From positions 372,001-436,000 of the forward strand of contig JAXGQB010000006.1 in NCBI GenBank assembly GCA_040766655.1: DNA of 64,000 nucleotides. The letters run 5' to 3'. A program made the translations under genes and the position numbers. Positions within the stretch are counted from its first letter, which is position 1. The number at the start of each line of letters is the position of its first letter. Origin of the DNA: JALOOB01 sp040766655 (GTDB lineage: Bacteria > Chloroflexota > Anaerolineae > CG2-30-64-16). The notes below the pieces were generated by a model that had not been told where the DNA came from, ran no database searches, and worked only from the letters and a program-made list of their open reading frames with translations. Shown here piece after piece: positions 56,391 to 64,000 of the stretch.

Positions 56391-57816
56391 TCCCCGCAAC
56401 CTTCAGGCCGTCCTGCAGGATCTCCTGGACCTTATCCTCGTGCATGGTTTCGCAGTAGACCCGGATCAGCGGCTCGGTGCCGGAGAAGCGGATCAGCATC
56501 CAACCACCATCCTCCAACCAGTACTTGTAGCCGTCGGTGGTGTCCTTGCCGGTCACCCGCAGCCCTGCGATCTGCCCGGGCATGGCTCCGTCCAGCTGTG
56601 CCTGGGCTGCGGTCTTCATGTCATTATCGCGCAAGCGCGTGTCGATGCGACCATAATAGTGTGGTCCGCCCACCAGCTCAAACAGACGCGCCAGCAACTG
56701 GGTGGGCTTGAGCCCCGTGCGGCACATCATGTCGAGCAGGTACAGGTTCCCCAGGATGCCGTCGCGCTCGGGCACGTGGTCGCGGAACGCGTAGCCGCCG
56801 CTCTCTTCGCCGCCGATGAGCCCATCGTACTGCATCATGGCCGGCGCCACGTACTTGAAGCCCACGCCTGTATCGATGACCGGGACATCGAACAGCTTGC
56901 CGAGCTTGTTGAGCATGGAGGTCGTGCTCAGGGTCTTGATGATCGCACCGCGCTCACCCCGGATGTCCAGGAGGTACATGGCCAGCAGGCCGTAGACGCG
57001 CAGCTGGTCGACGAAGTGGCCGTTTTCATCGCCCAGTCCACAGCGATCCGCGTCGCCATCCAGGATGCACACGACGTCGGCCCCGATCTCGCGCGCCCGC
57101 GCCAGTCCCGCGTCCACGTTGGGCGGGATGGGCTCCGGCCGTGCCATCTCTGGGAAGAGGGGGTTGCGGTCCGCGTGGTACTCGACGACGTGCGTCTTGC
57201 CGCCCCCGATGAAGCGGGTGAGATAGCCCGATCCGTTGCCCCACATGTTGTCCACCAGCACGGTGAAGCCCGCGTTCTTGATGCGTTCCACGTCGACCAG
57301 CGACCGGATGCGCGCATCGTAGGCCGGGACCGGATCGTAATGCCTGATCAGTCCGGCCTGCTCGGCCTCATCGAAACGCATGCGCTTGACGCCCGCGACG
57401 TTCGCGGGGATGCGCGCTTCGATTGCCAGCAGACCCTCCGGATCGATCGCACCGCCGTTAGGATCGCGAACCTTGAAACCGTTGTCGCCCGGGGGATTGT
57501 GGCTGGCGGTGATGTTGATCGCGCCCAAGGCATTGGCGTCGGTGGCGCCGAAGGAGATCACAGGTGTGGGCACGCCCCCGCCGCAGAAATGCACGGGAAT
57601 GCCGTTTGCCGCGAGCACCTCGGCCGCAGCTGCAGCGAACTGCTCCGAGAGGAAGCGCTTATCGCCGCCGATCACGACGCCCCGCTCGAGCTCGTCCGCG
57701 TAGGTCTCCTTGATGTAGTCGGCGAACCCCTGGCTGCATCGCCGTACGTTCGCGAACGTGTAATCCTCTGCGATGCCCGCACGCCATCCGTCCGTGCCGA
57801 AGTTGATGTCGCTCAT
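56383..57816 (-). CDS. Phosphoglucomutase/phosphomannomutase family protein
   Basis: A 477-residue alpha-D-phosphohexomutase. The start NFGTDGWRAGIAEDYTF, the phosphoserine loop ITASHNPPGDNGFKV, the metal loop LDGDADRCGLGDENG, the sugar loop GGEESGGYAFRDHV and the C-terminal phosphate site RFSGTEPLIRVY are all present. It interconverts hexose 1- and 6-phosphates; next to gmd, phosphomannomutase activity supplying GDP-mannose is the sensible role. ATG 57816 has AAAGGGGG upstream; it follows gmd by 10 nt. No mannose-1-phosphate guanylyltransferase lies in the window. Confidence 0.9.
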   Translation of the reverse strand: MSDINFGTDGWRAGIAEDYTFANVRRCSQGFADYIKETYADELERGVVIGGDKRFLSEQFAAAAAEVLAANGIPVHFCGGGVPTPVISFGATDANALGAINITASHNPPGDNGFKVRDPNGGAIDPEGLLAIEARIPANVAGVKRMRFDEAEQAGLIRHYDPVPAYDARIRSLVDVERIKNAGFTVLVDNMWGNGSGYLTRFIGGGKTHVVEYHADRNPLFPEMARPEPIPPNVDAGLARAREIGADVVCILDGDADRCGLGDENGHFVDQLRVYGLLAMYLLDIRGERGAIIKTLSTTSMLNKLGKLFDVPVIDTGVGFKYVAPAMMQYDGLIGGEESGGYAFRDHVPERDGILGNLYLLDMMCRTGLKPTQLLARLFELVGGPHYYGRIDTRLRDNDMKTAAQAQLDGAMPGQIAGLRVTGKDTTDGYKYWLEDGGWMLIRFSGTEPLIRVYCETMHEDKVQEILQDGLKVAGIG

Positions 57817-57826
57817 TGATCCCCCT

Positions 57827-58810
57827 TTAGACGTGAGGCGTATGGTCGCCCATTGCCTGCAGCGTCTCCATGTCCGCATCGACCATGATGCGCACCAGGT
57901 CTCCGAAGGTCACACTGGGCTCCCAGCCCAGCACGCGGCCCGCCTTGGCGGGATCGCCCACGAGCAGATCCACCTCGGCGGGACGATAGAATTTCGGGTC
58001 CACCACCACGTACTTCTCCCAATCCAGCCCGAGATGATCGAACGCGACCTGGCAGAACTCGCGCACCGAGTGCGTCTCTCCTGTCGCGACGACGTAGTCA
58101 TCCGGATGGTCCTGCTGCAGCATGAGCCACATGGCGCGCACATAGTCGGGCGCGTAACCCCAATCGCGCCGCGCGTCCAGGTTGCCCAGCCGCACCTCGT
58201 GAGCCAGGCCGAGCTTGATCCGCGCGGCCTGGTGGGTGATCTTGTGCGTCACGAATTCCAGGCCGCGGCGCGGCGATTCGTGGTTGAAGAGGATGCCGGA
58301 GCAGGCAAACAGGTCATAGCTCTCACGGTAGTTGATCGTGATCCAATGGCCGTACAGCTTTGCCACCCCGTAGGGGCTGCGGGGATAGAACGGCGTGCTC
58401 TCCCGCTGCGGCACTTCCTGCACCTTGCCGAACATCTCCGAGCTGGAGGCCTGGTAGAAGCGGATGTTTCGGTCGACGATGCGGATCGCATCCAGCACGC
58501 GTGTCACGCCGAGGCCGGTGAACTCGCCCGTCAGCACGGGCTGCTGGAAGCTGGTGGGCACGAAGCTCTGCGCGGCCAGGTTAAATACCTCATCCGGGCG
58601 GTGCTCCTGCAGGATGTGGATCAGGCTGACCTGGTCCAGCAGATCGCCCTGCACGATGGTCATCTGGTCCTGGATGTGGCGCACCCGATCGAAGTTGATG
58701 GTGCTGGTCCGGCGCACCATCCCGATGACCTCGTAGCCCTGTGCTAACAGGAAATCGGCCAGGTATGATCCGTCCTGGCCCGTGATGCCGGTGACTAATG
58801 CTTTGGGCAT
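57827..58810 (-). CDS. gmd: GDP-mannose 4,6-dehydratase
   Basis: A 327-residue extended short-chain dehydrogenase. NAD(P)-binding TGITGQDGSYLADFLLAQGY, VRRTSTINFDRVRH, the catalytic Thr/Ser-Glu stretch QASSSEMFGKVQE and the YxxxK SPYGVAKLYGHW, plus NHESPRRG, identify Gmd. It converts GDP-D-mannose to GDP-4-keto-6-deoxy-D-mannose, the substrate of the reductase encoded just upstream. It begins 7 nt after the reductase stop. Confidence 0.93.
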   Translation of the reverse strand: MPKALVTGITGQDGSYLADFLLAQGYEVIGMVRRTSTINFDRVRHIQDQMTIVQGDLLDQVSLIHILQEHRPDEVFNLAAQSFVPTSFQQPVLTGEFTGLGVTRVLDAIRIVDRNIRFYQASSSEMFGKVQEVPQRESTPFYPRSPYGVAKLYGHWITINYRESYDLFACSGILFNHESPRRGLEFVTHKITHQAARIKLGLAHEVRLGNLDARRDWGYAPDYVRAMWLMLQQDHPDDYVVATGETHSVREFCQVAFDHLGLDWEKYVVVDPKFYRPAEVDLLVGDPAKAGRVLGWEPSVTFGDLVRIMVDADMETLQAMGDHTPHV

Positions 58811-58817
58811 GGTTCCT

Positions 58818-59783
58818 CTATCTTAATGTGTTGATCCTGGTCTGTGTGCGCCAGTCGTCGAGCACGTCGGCGAGCGTCTGCTCGAACGAGATGCGCGGGC
58901 GCCAGCCCGTCTGCCGGTGAAACTTCGAGCAGTCCGAGACGATCTTCGGCGTGTCGGCCGGCCGCATCCGCGCCGGATCCTGCCTGACCTCGACGGGGAC
59001 CGACGCGTGTGACAGCAGGACGTCCAGCAACTCCCGGATCGTGTGGGCCTCGCCTGCGCCCAGGTTGTACACCTCGCCCGGCTCCCCGTGTGCCAGGGCC
59101 ATCACATATCCCCTGACGATGTCGCGCACGTCCGAAAAATCGCGGGCCACGTCGAGCTGTCCCACGGTCATCACCGGAGGCTGCTGGCCCGCCTCGATCT
59201 CCGCGATCTGGCTGGCGAAGTCCGGCGCGACAAAGCCACGACGCTGCCGCGGACCGAGGTGGTTGAAGGGCCGGACACGCACTGTCCGCAGCCTGTGGCT
59301 GAGATGGTACTGCAGGCCCAGGTAATCCTGGGCGATCTTGCTCACGCCATAGGGAGTTGTGGGGCGCAGCGGCGTGTCCTCGTCCACCGGCAGGTCCGTC
59401 TCGCCCACCCTCCCATACTCCTCGCTCGACCCAACCACCAGGACCGCGGCCTGGGGTGTGACCTGTGCGGCGGCCTGCAACACGTTTATCTGAAGACGGA
59501 TGTTGGTCTCGAGCGTGAACCACGGATCGTCCCGGCTGAGCGAAGGAATGGGCTGGGCCGCCAGGTGGAAGATCGCATCGGGACGGCAGTCCGAGACGAT
59601 ATCGCGCACCGTATCCAGTTCTGACAGCTCCGCCTCGTAGAGCTCCAGCTCGTCCCGCAGGTGCACGATGTTCCCGGCATCGCCGTAAACGGTGCCGGCG
59701 ACCGTCCACCCGCCTGAATTCAGCAGGTGTTCCGCCAGGTGGCTGCCTACGAAGCCGGAAATTCCTGTTATTAGCGCGCGCAA
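58818..59783 (-). CDS. rmd: GDP-6-deoxy-D-mannose reductase (GDP-D-rhamnose synthesis)
   Basis: A 321-residue extended short-chain dehydrogenase: RALITGISGFVGSHLAEHLL, FHLAAQPIPSLSRDDPW, VVGSSEEYGRVGE, the YxxxK TPYGVSKIAQDYL and RPFNHLGPRQRRGFVAPDFA. These match Rmd, which makes GDP-D-rhamnose from the Gmd product; a GDP-fucose-synthase-like activity is less likely by sequence. The TTG at 59783 has GGAGG 7 nt upstream. It is the first gene of the 20-kb operon and follows a perfect -10 box. Confidence 0.87.
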   Translation of the reverse strand: MRALITGISGFVGSHLAEHLLNSGGWTVAGTVYGDAGNIVHLRDELELYEAELSELDTVRDIVSDCRPDAIFHLAAQPIPSLSRDDPWFTLETNIRLQINVLQAAAQVTPQAAVLVVGSSEEYGRVGETDLPVDEDTPLRPTTPYGVSKIAQDYLGLQYHLSHRLRTVRVRPFNHLGPRQRRGFVAPDFASQIAEIEAGQQPPVMTVGQLDVARDFSDVRDIVRGYVMALAHGEPGEVYNLGAGEAHTIRELLDVLLSHASVPVEVRQDPARMRPADTPKIVSDCSKFHRQTGWRPRISFEQTLADVLDDWRTQTRINTLR

Positions 59784-59825
59784 GCAGCCTCCTCCCACAG
59801 GAAGACAGTTAACTCACTGCAACGA

Positions 59826-59853
59826 ATTATACCGCACTAGAGGAGGAAGCCAA
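59826..59853 (-). promoter_or_regulatory. Promoter of the 20-kb surface-glycan operon
   Basis: Minus strand: perfect -10 TATAAT (59831-59826) with TTGGCT (59853-59848) 16 bp upstream. The predicted start near 59819 leaves a leader of about 36 nt to rmd. No other convincing promoter was seen inside the operon. Confidence 0.65.
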
Positions 59854-59880
59854 AGCATGGGTTACCCGCGCTTAACTCAC

Positions 59881-59915
59881 GAGCGCCACGCATTTGTCCA
59901 GGATGCGTGGCGCTC
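59881..59915 (-). terminator. Hairpin between the cupin regulator and the rmd operon
   Basis: Perfect 13-bp arms GAGCGCCACGCAT (59881-59893) and ATGCGTGGCGCTC (59903-59915) around a 9-base loop, 57 nt beyond the regulator's stop. No U-run follows in the minus direction, but it probably insulates the next promoter. Confidence 0.55.
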
Positions 59916-59971
59916 GGAGCAAAGGAGGAACCCCACCCCAAGGAGGCAACTAACGAAACGAACTGAGGCGA

Positions 59972-60586
59972 TCAGCCCAGGTCGGCCACCGAAGGCAGGC
60001 CGGTGAAGTGCCGGCGTGCCGGATCGTGCGGGCCGTCCGCTGCCTGCAACACGAGCAGCAGGTGCGCGGTCTCGGGCCCCAGGTTCTGCCACCGATGGGG
60101 CAGCCTCGCCTCAAAGAGCAGCTGATCGCCCGGTTCCAGCCCGTAGGAGACACCGTCGATCTCGTACTCGACGCGACCGGACAGACAGAACACCAGCTCG
60201 TGACCCGCGTGGACGACTGCGTCCTTGCCCGAATCGGTCAGCGGTTCGGCGACGATGACGAACGGCTCCATCTGCTGGCCCTCGAGCCGCAGGCCGGTGG
60301 CCTCGATCGTCACGCCCTTGTCCGCAATTGCCGGCCGGAGCCCGCTTCTACTATGAATGACCTGGTCGCCTGCCGGGTCGTCGAAAAAGTAGGCCATGCG
60401 AACACGCAGCGCGCTGGCAAGCCGTTGCAGGGTAGCCACACTGGGCGAGATTTCGTCGCGTTCGATCAGGCTGATCGCGTTGGGCGAGAGGCCCGCCTGC
60501 TCCGCCAGGCCGCGCTGAGACAGATCGCGTTCCTTTCGCAACGCTCGCACTCTGGCGCCCAGGGAAGACTTCGCCTCCGAATTCAC
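59972..60586 (-). CDS. XRE-family regulator with C-terminal cupin domain
   Basis: A 204-residue regulator. The helix-turn-helix is LSQRGLAEQAGLSPNAISLI with ERDEISPSVATLQRLASALR; the cupin domain has VVHAGHELVFCLSGRVEYEI and LEPGDQLLFEARLPHRWQN. Such proteins bind a small ligand in the cupin barrel. The GTG at 60586 has GAGGG upstream and gives the family N-terminus; a GTG at 60661, 8 nt from the predicted start point, would add 25 residues. It is divergent from the NifX/Mrp cluster, with overlapping promoters, so it probably controls that cluster and itself. Confidence 0.85.
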   Translation of the reverse strand: MNSEAKSSLGARVRALRKERDLSQRGLAEQAGLSPNAISLIERDEISPSVATLQRLASALRVRMAYFFDDPAGDQVIHSRSGLRPAIADKGVTIEATGLRLEGQQMEPFVIVAEPLTDSGKDAVVHAGHELVFCLSGRVEYEIDGVSYGLEPGDQLLFEARLPHRWQNLGPETAHLLLVLQAADGPHDPARRHFTGLPSVADLG

Positions 60587-60648
60587 GGACCCTCGCGCAT
60601 TCCTGATGCCGCCGGCCCATGCCTGTTCCGGCGGGCATAGCCAACCAT

Positions 60649-60703
60649 TTGACAATGTCACTGTAAAGTAGTAGTATCATATCAATAATCACAAATCTGT
60701 CAA
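60649..60703. promoter_or_regulatory. Overlapping divergent promoters with a shared palindrome
   Basis: Minus strand: TTGACA (60703-60698), 16 bp, TATGAT (60681-60676), for the cupin regulator. Plus strand: TTGACA (60649-60654), 17 bp, TAGTAT (60672-60677), for the Fe-S cluster. The two -10 boxes overlap. The palindrome TGACA-A-TGTCA (60650-60660) covers the plus -35 and lies just downstream of the minus start. Confidence 0.65.
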
Positions 60704-60806
60704 GTATCCTGTGAGACCCGCTGGCCTATCGTGTGACGCTGTGCCTCCAGTCCCGCAGCGGCCGAAAGTGCCTCGGCCAGAAAATACCCATACGAGGAGA
60801 TCATTC

Positions 60807-61181
60807 ATGCGCATTGCAGTATCTGCAGAGTCAGATGCCGGCCTCGAAGCGCCGGTTGCCGGCCACTTCGGCCGTTGCCCTTTCTTCACGCTCATCGACC
60901 TGGAGGGTGACTGCATCCAGTCCGTTCAGTCGATCGCGAATCCCTTCTTTCCCGCGCACGAACCTGGCCAGGTGCCGGAGTTCATCCACGTCCAGGGCGC
61001 CAACGTCATGCTGACGGGTGGCATGGGCGCGCGTGCTGCGGCGTTCTTCGAGCAGTACGGCATCCAGGCTGTGACGGGCGCGTCGGGCACAGTGGGCGAG
61101 GCGTTGGCGCTCCTCCAGAGCGGTGGCATCAGCGGTTGGGCGCCCTGCAGCGAGAGCGTCGAACACGGCCACGGCCACTGA
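60807..61181 (+). CDS. NifX/NifB-family iron-molybdenum cofactor-binding-like protein 1
   Basis: A 124-residue dinitrogenase iron-molybdenum-cofactor domain protein: MRIAVSAESDAGLEAPVAGH, FGRCPFFTLIDLEG, GANVMLTGGMGARAAAFFEQ and a His-rich tail VEHGHGH. Members bind metal clusters or act as accessory proteins; many occur in anaerobes with no nitrogenase, as seems likely here. The ATG has CGAGGAG upstream and follows the plus promoter by about 120 nt. First gene of the cluster. Confidence 0.87.
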   Translation: MRIAVSAESDAGLEAPVAGHFGRCPFFTLIDLEGDCIQSVQSIANPFFPAHEPGQVPEFIHVQGANVMLTGGMGARAAAFFEQYGIQAVTGASGTVGEALALLQSGGISGWAPCSESVEHGHGH

Positions 61182-61224
61182 TCTGGCTGCCCAAGTAATT
61201 CACCATAGTGAGGTATAAACCATC

Positions 61225-61596
61225 ATGAAGATCGTCGTCACCGCCACTGCACCCGCATGGGATGCTCCGGTCGATCCGCGTTTCGGACGCGGTGCTTACT
61301 TCATCGTCGTTGACAGTGCCACGCATGAGTGGCAGGCCCACGAGAATCCGGCCGTGAACGCGGCCGGCGGTGCGGGCTCACAGGCCGCGCAGTTCATCGC
61401 GCAGCAGGGCGCCGAGGCGGCCATCAGCGGCGACTTTGGCCCCAACGCATACATCACCCTTGCGGCCGCAGAAATCAAGATGTTCCTGCTTGGCCCGAGC
61501 AAGACCGTTTCGGAGGCCATCTCGAACCTGGCGGAGGGCAAGCTGGAGCAGGTGAACGCCCCCACCGGCCCAGGTCATCATGGCGGCAGGTCGTAG
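61225..61596 (+). CDS. NifX/NifB-family iron-molybdenum cofactor-binding-like protein 2
   Basis: A 123-residue paralogue of the preceding protein: MKIVVTATAPAWDAPVDPRF, FGRGAYFIVVDS, EAAISGDFGPNAYITLAAAE and the tail PTGPGHHGGRS. It starts 43 nt after the first paralogue. The pair probably acts with the two Mrp-like ATPases that follow. Its end overlaps a possible early start of the next gene. Confidence 0.87.
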   Translation: MKIVVTATAPAWDAPVDPRFGRGAYFIVVDSATHEWQAHENPAVNAAGGAGSQAAQFIAQQGAEAAISGDFGPNAYITLAAAEIKMFLLGPSKTVSEAISNLAEGKLEQVNAPTGPGHHGGRS

Positions 61597-61603
61597 GGAC
61601 GGC

Positions 61604-62491
61604 GTGGTCCGCCCCCTGCGAATTGCGGTTGCCAGCGGCAAAGGCGGCACTGGCAAGACCACCGTGGCCACCAGCCTGGCGCTCAGCCTGGTCCATGTGG
61701 TCGCGCGTCCTCTGCTCTTCCTGGATTGCGACGTGGAAGCGCCGAACGCACACATCTTCCTGCGTCCGGTGCTGACGCAGCGACAGGATGTGGCGATCAT
61801 GATTCCGCGCATCGACGAAGCGCGCTGCACGGCTTGCGGGCGGTGCGCCCAAGTGTGCGAGTATCACGCGATCGCCGTGGTCGGCAAGAAGACGTTGGTG
61901 TTTCCACAACTGTGCCACGGCTGCGGGAGCTGCACCCTGGTGTGTCCCGAGGGCGCCATCACCGAGGTCCCGCAGATCATCGGGGCATTGGAGGCGGGCG
62001 AGACGCCGGAGGGTATCCGCTTCGCCCGAGGTGTCCTGAACATCGGCGAACCGATGGCCACGCCCGTCATCCGGCAGCTGAAGCGGTGGGCGTTGTCCGG
62101 GGACGGTGCGCCGCCGGGGGTCGCCATCCTCGACGTTCCGCCGGGCACGTCGTGCCCGGTCGTTGAGTCGGTGCGCGGGAGCGACTTCCTGCTGCTGGTC
62201 ACCGAGCCCACCCCCTTCGGGTTGCACGACCTGCGGCTGGCAGTCGATGTGGCCGCGGAGTTGGGGATCCCGGCCGGGATCGTCCTGAACCGCGACGGCA
62301 TAGGCAACGACGATGTGGAGACATTCGCCGCGGGCGCCGGAACGCCGATCCTGATGCGGATCCCCTTCGATCGCGCCATTGCGGAGGGGGTGGCCCAGGG
62401 ACGCCCGCTGATCGAGCTTTTCGGAGAATACGAGGACCGGTTCAGGGTGCTATACGAGCAGATCGCGCACCGGGTTTGGGGCGCATCATGA
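61604..62491 (+). CDS. MinD/Mrp-like P-loop ATPase with inserted ferredoxin domain 1
   Basis: About 295 residues. Deviant Walker A ASGKGGTGKTTVATSLA at the start, then an inserted 2x[4Fe-4S] ferredoxin domain (CTACGRCAQVCEYHAI and CHGCGSCTLVCPEGAI), then the rest of the MinD fold with VAILDVPPGTSCPVVESVRG. Such ATPases are related to Mrp/Nbp35 Fe-S carriers. The GTG at 61604 has AGGGA in front; an ATG at 61580 overlapping the previous gene is the alternative. Its stop overlaps the next gene (ATGA). Confidence 0.88.
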   Translation: MVRPLRIAVASGKGGTGKTTVATSLALSLVHVVARPLLFLDCDVEAPNAHIFLRPVLTQRQDVAIMIPRIDEARCTACGRCAQVCEYHAIAVVGKKTLVFPQLCHGCGSCTLVCPEGAITEVPQIIGALEAGETPEGIRFARGVLNIGEPMATPVIRQLKRWALSGDGAPPGVAILDVPPGTSCPVVESVRGSDFLLLVTEPTPFGLHDLRLAVDVAAELGIPAGIVLNRDGIGNDDVETFAAGAGTPILMRIPFDRAIAEGVAQGRPLIELFGEYEDRFRVLYEQIAHRVWGAS

Positions 62492-63399
62492 AGCAGTTGG
62501 TGATCCTGAGCGGCAAGGGCGGCACCGGCAAGACCAGCGTCGCGGCCGCGTTCGCACACCTGGCGGCGGAGGGCGACCCGCCCGTGACGGCAGTGCTGGC
62601 GGACGCGGACGTCGATGCGGCCAACCTGGAATTGGTGCTCAGCCCGCGGCCGCTCGAAACGCACGAGTTCATCGGGGGATCGGTTGCAGCGATCGATCCC
62701 GAGCTGTGCGAGGGGTGTGGGCGCTGCTACGAGGTCTGCCGGTTCGATGCCGTGCTTCCGCCTGCGTCCGGGATCGGCGCGTACACGGTGGATCCGATCG
62801 CGTGCGAGGGGTGTGCGGCGTGCGTCTATCAGTGCCCGGAGCAGGCCATCGCCATGGCGCCGCAGGTCGCGGGCTCGTGGTTCCGCTCTGACAGCCGGTA
62901 TGGCGCCCTGTTTCACGCCGCGCTGAAGCCGGCACAGGAGAACTCGGGCAAGCTGGTGACGCTCGTCAAGCAGCAGGCGCGACTGCTGGCGCTGGATGAA
63001 GGTTACGGCGCCATGATCGTCGACGGCCCGCCCGGCATTGGCTGCCCGGTCATCTCTGCCGTATCGGGCGCAGACCTGGCGTTGATCGTGGCCGAGCCGA
63101 CGGCAGCGGGCATCCACGACCTGTCACGCGTCGTCCAAACGACGGCACATTTCCGCGTGCCGCTCATCGTGTGCATCAACAAGGCGGACATCTATCCTGC
63201 GGGGACACAACAGATCGAGGCGTACTGCCGGGAAAGCGGCCTCGAGATGGCCGGTCACATTCCCTTCGACCCATTCGTGACGGATGCTATGGTGCAAGGC
63301 GAGCCGATCACTGCGTACCGGCCCGATTCGCCGGCAGCCGTGGCGCTCCGCGCCCTATGGGAGCGTGTCGCAGCGCGGCTGAACGAGCGCGAGCCATAG
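62488..63399 (+). CDS. MinD/Mrp-like P-loop ATPase with inserted ferredoxin domain 2
   Basis: A 303-residue paralogue of the preceding ATPase: SGKGGTGKTSVAAAFAHLA, then CEGCGRCYEVCRFDAV and CEGCAACVYQCPEQAI, then MIVDGPPGIGCPVISAVSGA. The ATG lies in the ATGA overlap with the first ATPase, so equal amounts, perhaps a heterodimer, are plausible. The two proteins share architecture but are clearly diverged. It fits an Fe-S or metal-cluster handling complex with the NifX-like proteins. Confidence 0.88.
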   Translation: MKQLVILSGKGGTGKTSVAAAFAHLAAEGDPPVTAVLADADVDAANLELVLSPRPLETHEFIGGSVAAIDPELCEGCGRCYEVCRFDAVLPPASGIGAYTVDPIACEGCAACVYQCPEQAIAMAPQVAGSWFRSDSRYGALFHAALKPAQENSGKLVTLVKQQARLLALDEGYGAMIVDGPPGIGCPVISAVSGADLALIVAEPTAAGIHDLSRVVQTTAHFRVPLIVCINKADIYPAGTQQIEAYCRESGLEMAGHIPFDPFVTDAMVQGEPITAYRPDSPAAVALRALWERVAARLNEREP

Positions 63400-63451
63400 T
63401 GGTCCGTAGGTCTGGATCTTGTCACGAAGCATGATCAGGAGATAGGTGCAG

Positions 63452-63889
63452 ATGAAGAAGATCGGCATCATCATATGCGACCGCTACCACACCTGTGCGG
63501 GCGGAAAATGCCTTCGTTCGTTGCGAAACCGCGAGGGCGCTTTTGCCCGCTACGGTGACGAAGAGATCGAGCTGGTGGGTTACACCAGTTGCGGCGGATG
63601 CCCCGGCGGGAATGTGGAGTACGCGCCTGCGGAGATGAAGAAGAACGGCGCGGAGATCATCCACCTGGCCACCGGGCTGGTGGTGGGTTATCCGCCCTGC
63701 CCGCGCATCCAGGCCTTCACCGACTTCATACCGGCCAAGTACGGTCTTGAAGTGGTGATCGGCACACACCCTATCCCGCAGAATTACTTTACGACCCATG
63801 AGGAGCTGGGGACGTGGCGATCGCCCAACTGGCAGGAACGCATCCAGCTCATTCTGACTGACGAGACAATTCGCAAGGCCTATGACTAA
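63452..63889 (+). CDS. CGGC-domain protein (putative metal-binding)
   Basis: A 145-residue protein with the signature Cys clusters CDRYHTCAGGKCLRSLRN, GYTSCGGCPGGNVEYAPAEM and YPPCPRIQAF, and a C-terminal VVIGTHPIPQNYF. CGGC proteins are found in anaerobes; the Cys motifs suggest metal or Fe-S binding, but no function is established. AGG lies 5 nt before ATG 63452; the GTG two codons earlier is a minor alternative. It overlaps the next gene by 8 nt. Confidence 0.85.
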   Translation: MKKIGIIICDRYHTCAGGKCLRSLRNREGAFARYGDEEIELVGYTSCGGCPGGNVEYAPAEMKKNGAEIIHLATGLVVGYPPCPRIQAFTDFIPAKYGLEVVIGTHPIPQNYFTTHEELGTWRSPNWQERIQLILTDETIRKAYD

Positions 63890-64000
63890 GGATAAACAGA
63901 CTCAACCGGGCGCGCCCCCTGGGGACGAGACCGCAGGCGCCATCGAAGGCGCGTGGAGCGATCATCCAGCTTCCTCGGAGGTGATCGAGTTGCGGCCCTC
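63882..64000 (+). CDS. 5' end of an unidentified gene (runs off the window)
   Basis: An ATG at 63882 overlaps the CGGC gene stop by 8 nt and opens a frame to the window edge starting MTKDKQTQPGAPPGDETAGA, polar and probably disordered. Coupling to the previous gene makes it likely to be real. Only 39 codons are visible and no family can be assigned. Confidence 0.5.
   Translation, partial: MTKDKQTQPGAPPGDETAGAIEGAWSDHPASSEVIELRP

Noticed and set aside
59857..60006. Small plus-strand ORF (49 codons, good ribosome-site-like AGGAGGA upstream)
   Set aside because: It spans the terminator-like hairpin, is antisense to the end of the cupin regulator and encodes an Arg-rich peptide without family features. 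The purine-rich stretch also overlaps the rmd promoter.

Overview
The window reads like a high-GC bacterial chromosome, most likely from Chloroflexota (an Anaerolineae- or Caldilineae-like lineage). This is inferred from gene style: chains of very large polytopic glycosyltransferase-like proteins with beta-rich tails, a DUF2079 protein, a multi-GAF PP2C phosphatase, an ABC sugar importer without its own ATPase, anaerobic multiheme and Fe-S genes, and GTG/TTG starts. No rRNA, tRNA or CRISPR array was seen. The species cannot be named from sequence alone.

Region 1 (1-14.6 kb, minus strand) is a type 1 BREX phage-defence operon read leftwards: a 42-codon leader ORF, brxA, brxB, brxC, two tandem pglX methyltransferase genes, an embedded HigB/HigA-type toxin-antitoxin pair with its own promoter, and pglZ, which runs off the left edge. 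The two PglX proteins share nearly identical N-terminal halves and very similar C-termini but differ in the central region that normally sets DNA specificity. One copy carries a 7-bp tandem repeat.

Region 2 (14.8-20.2 kb, plus) holds a NarX/NarL-type two-component pair, a pentaheme NapC/NrfH-like cytochrome and a Tat-exported flavoprotein reductase. Together they look like a quinol-to-extracytoplasmic-acceptor respiratory branch. Region 3 (20.5-30.6 kb, plus) is a carbohydrate or polyol utilisation cluster: FGGY kinase, SorC-type regulator, ABC binding protein and two permeases, an AraM/glycerol-1-phosphate dehydrogenase-like enzyme, and two uroporphyrinogen-decarboxylase-fold proteins. A gene-poor scar (30.6-31.4 kb) follows, with a possible integrase remnant.

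Region 4 (31.4-35.9 kb, minus) is a partner-switching signalling operon: STAS protein, RsbW-like kinase, a PP2C phosphatase with four GAF domains, and a metallo-beta-lactamase-fold hydrolase. Region 5 (35.9-59.8 kb) makes cell-surface glycans. An O-antigen-ligase-like protein and a divergent DUF2079 protein come first. Then a tightly packed 12-gene minus-strand operon of about 20 kb starts at a promoter near 59.83 kb and runs rmd, gmd, phosphohexomutase, tatD, polyprenyl synthase, GT2, GT4 and five large membrane proteins. Palindromic repeats have inserted in frame into several of these membrane proteins.

Region 6 (59.9-64.0 kb) has an XRE-cupin regulator divergent from an anaerobe-type Fe-S cluster: two NifX/NifB-family proteins, two MinD/Mrp-like ATPases with inserted ferredoxin domains, a CGGC-domain protein and the start of one more gene. 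The regulator and the cluster have overlapping divergent promoters around one palindrome.
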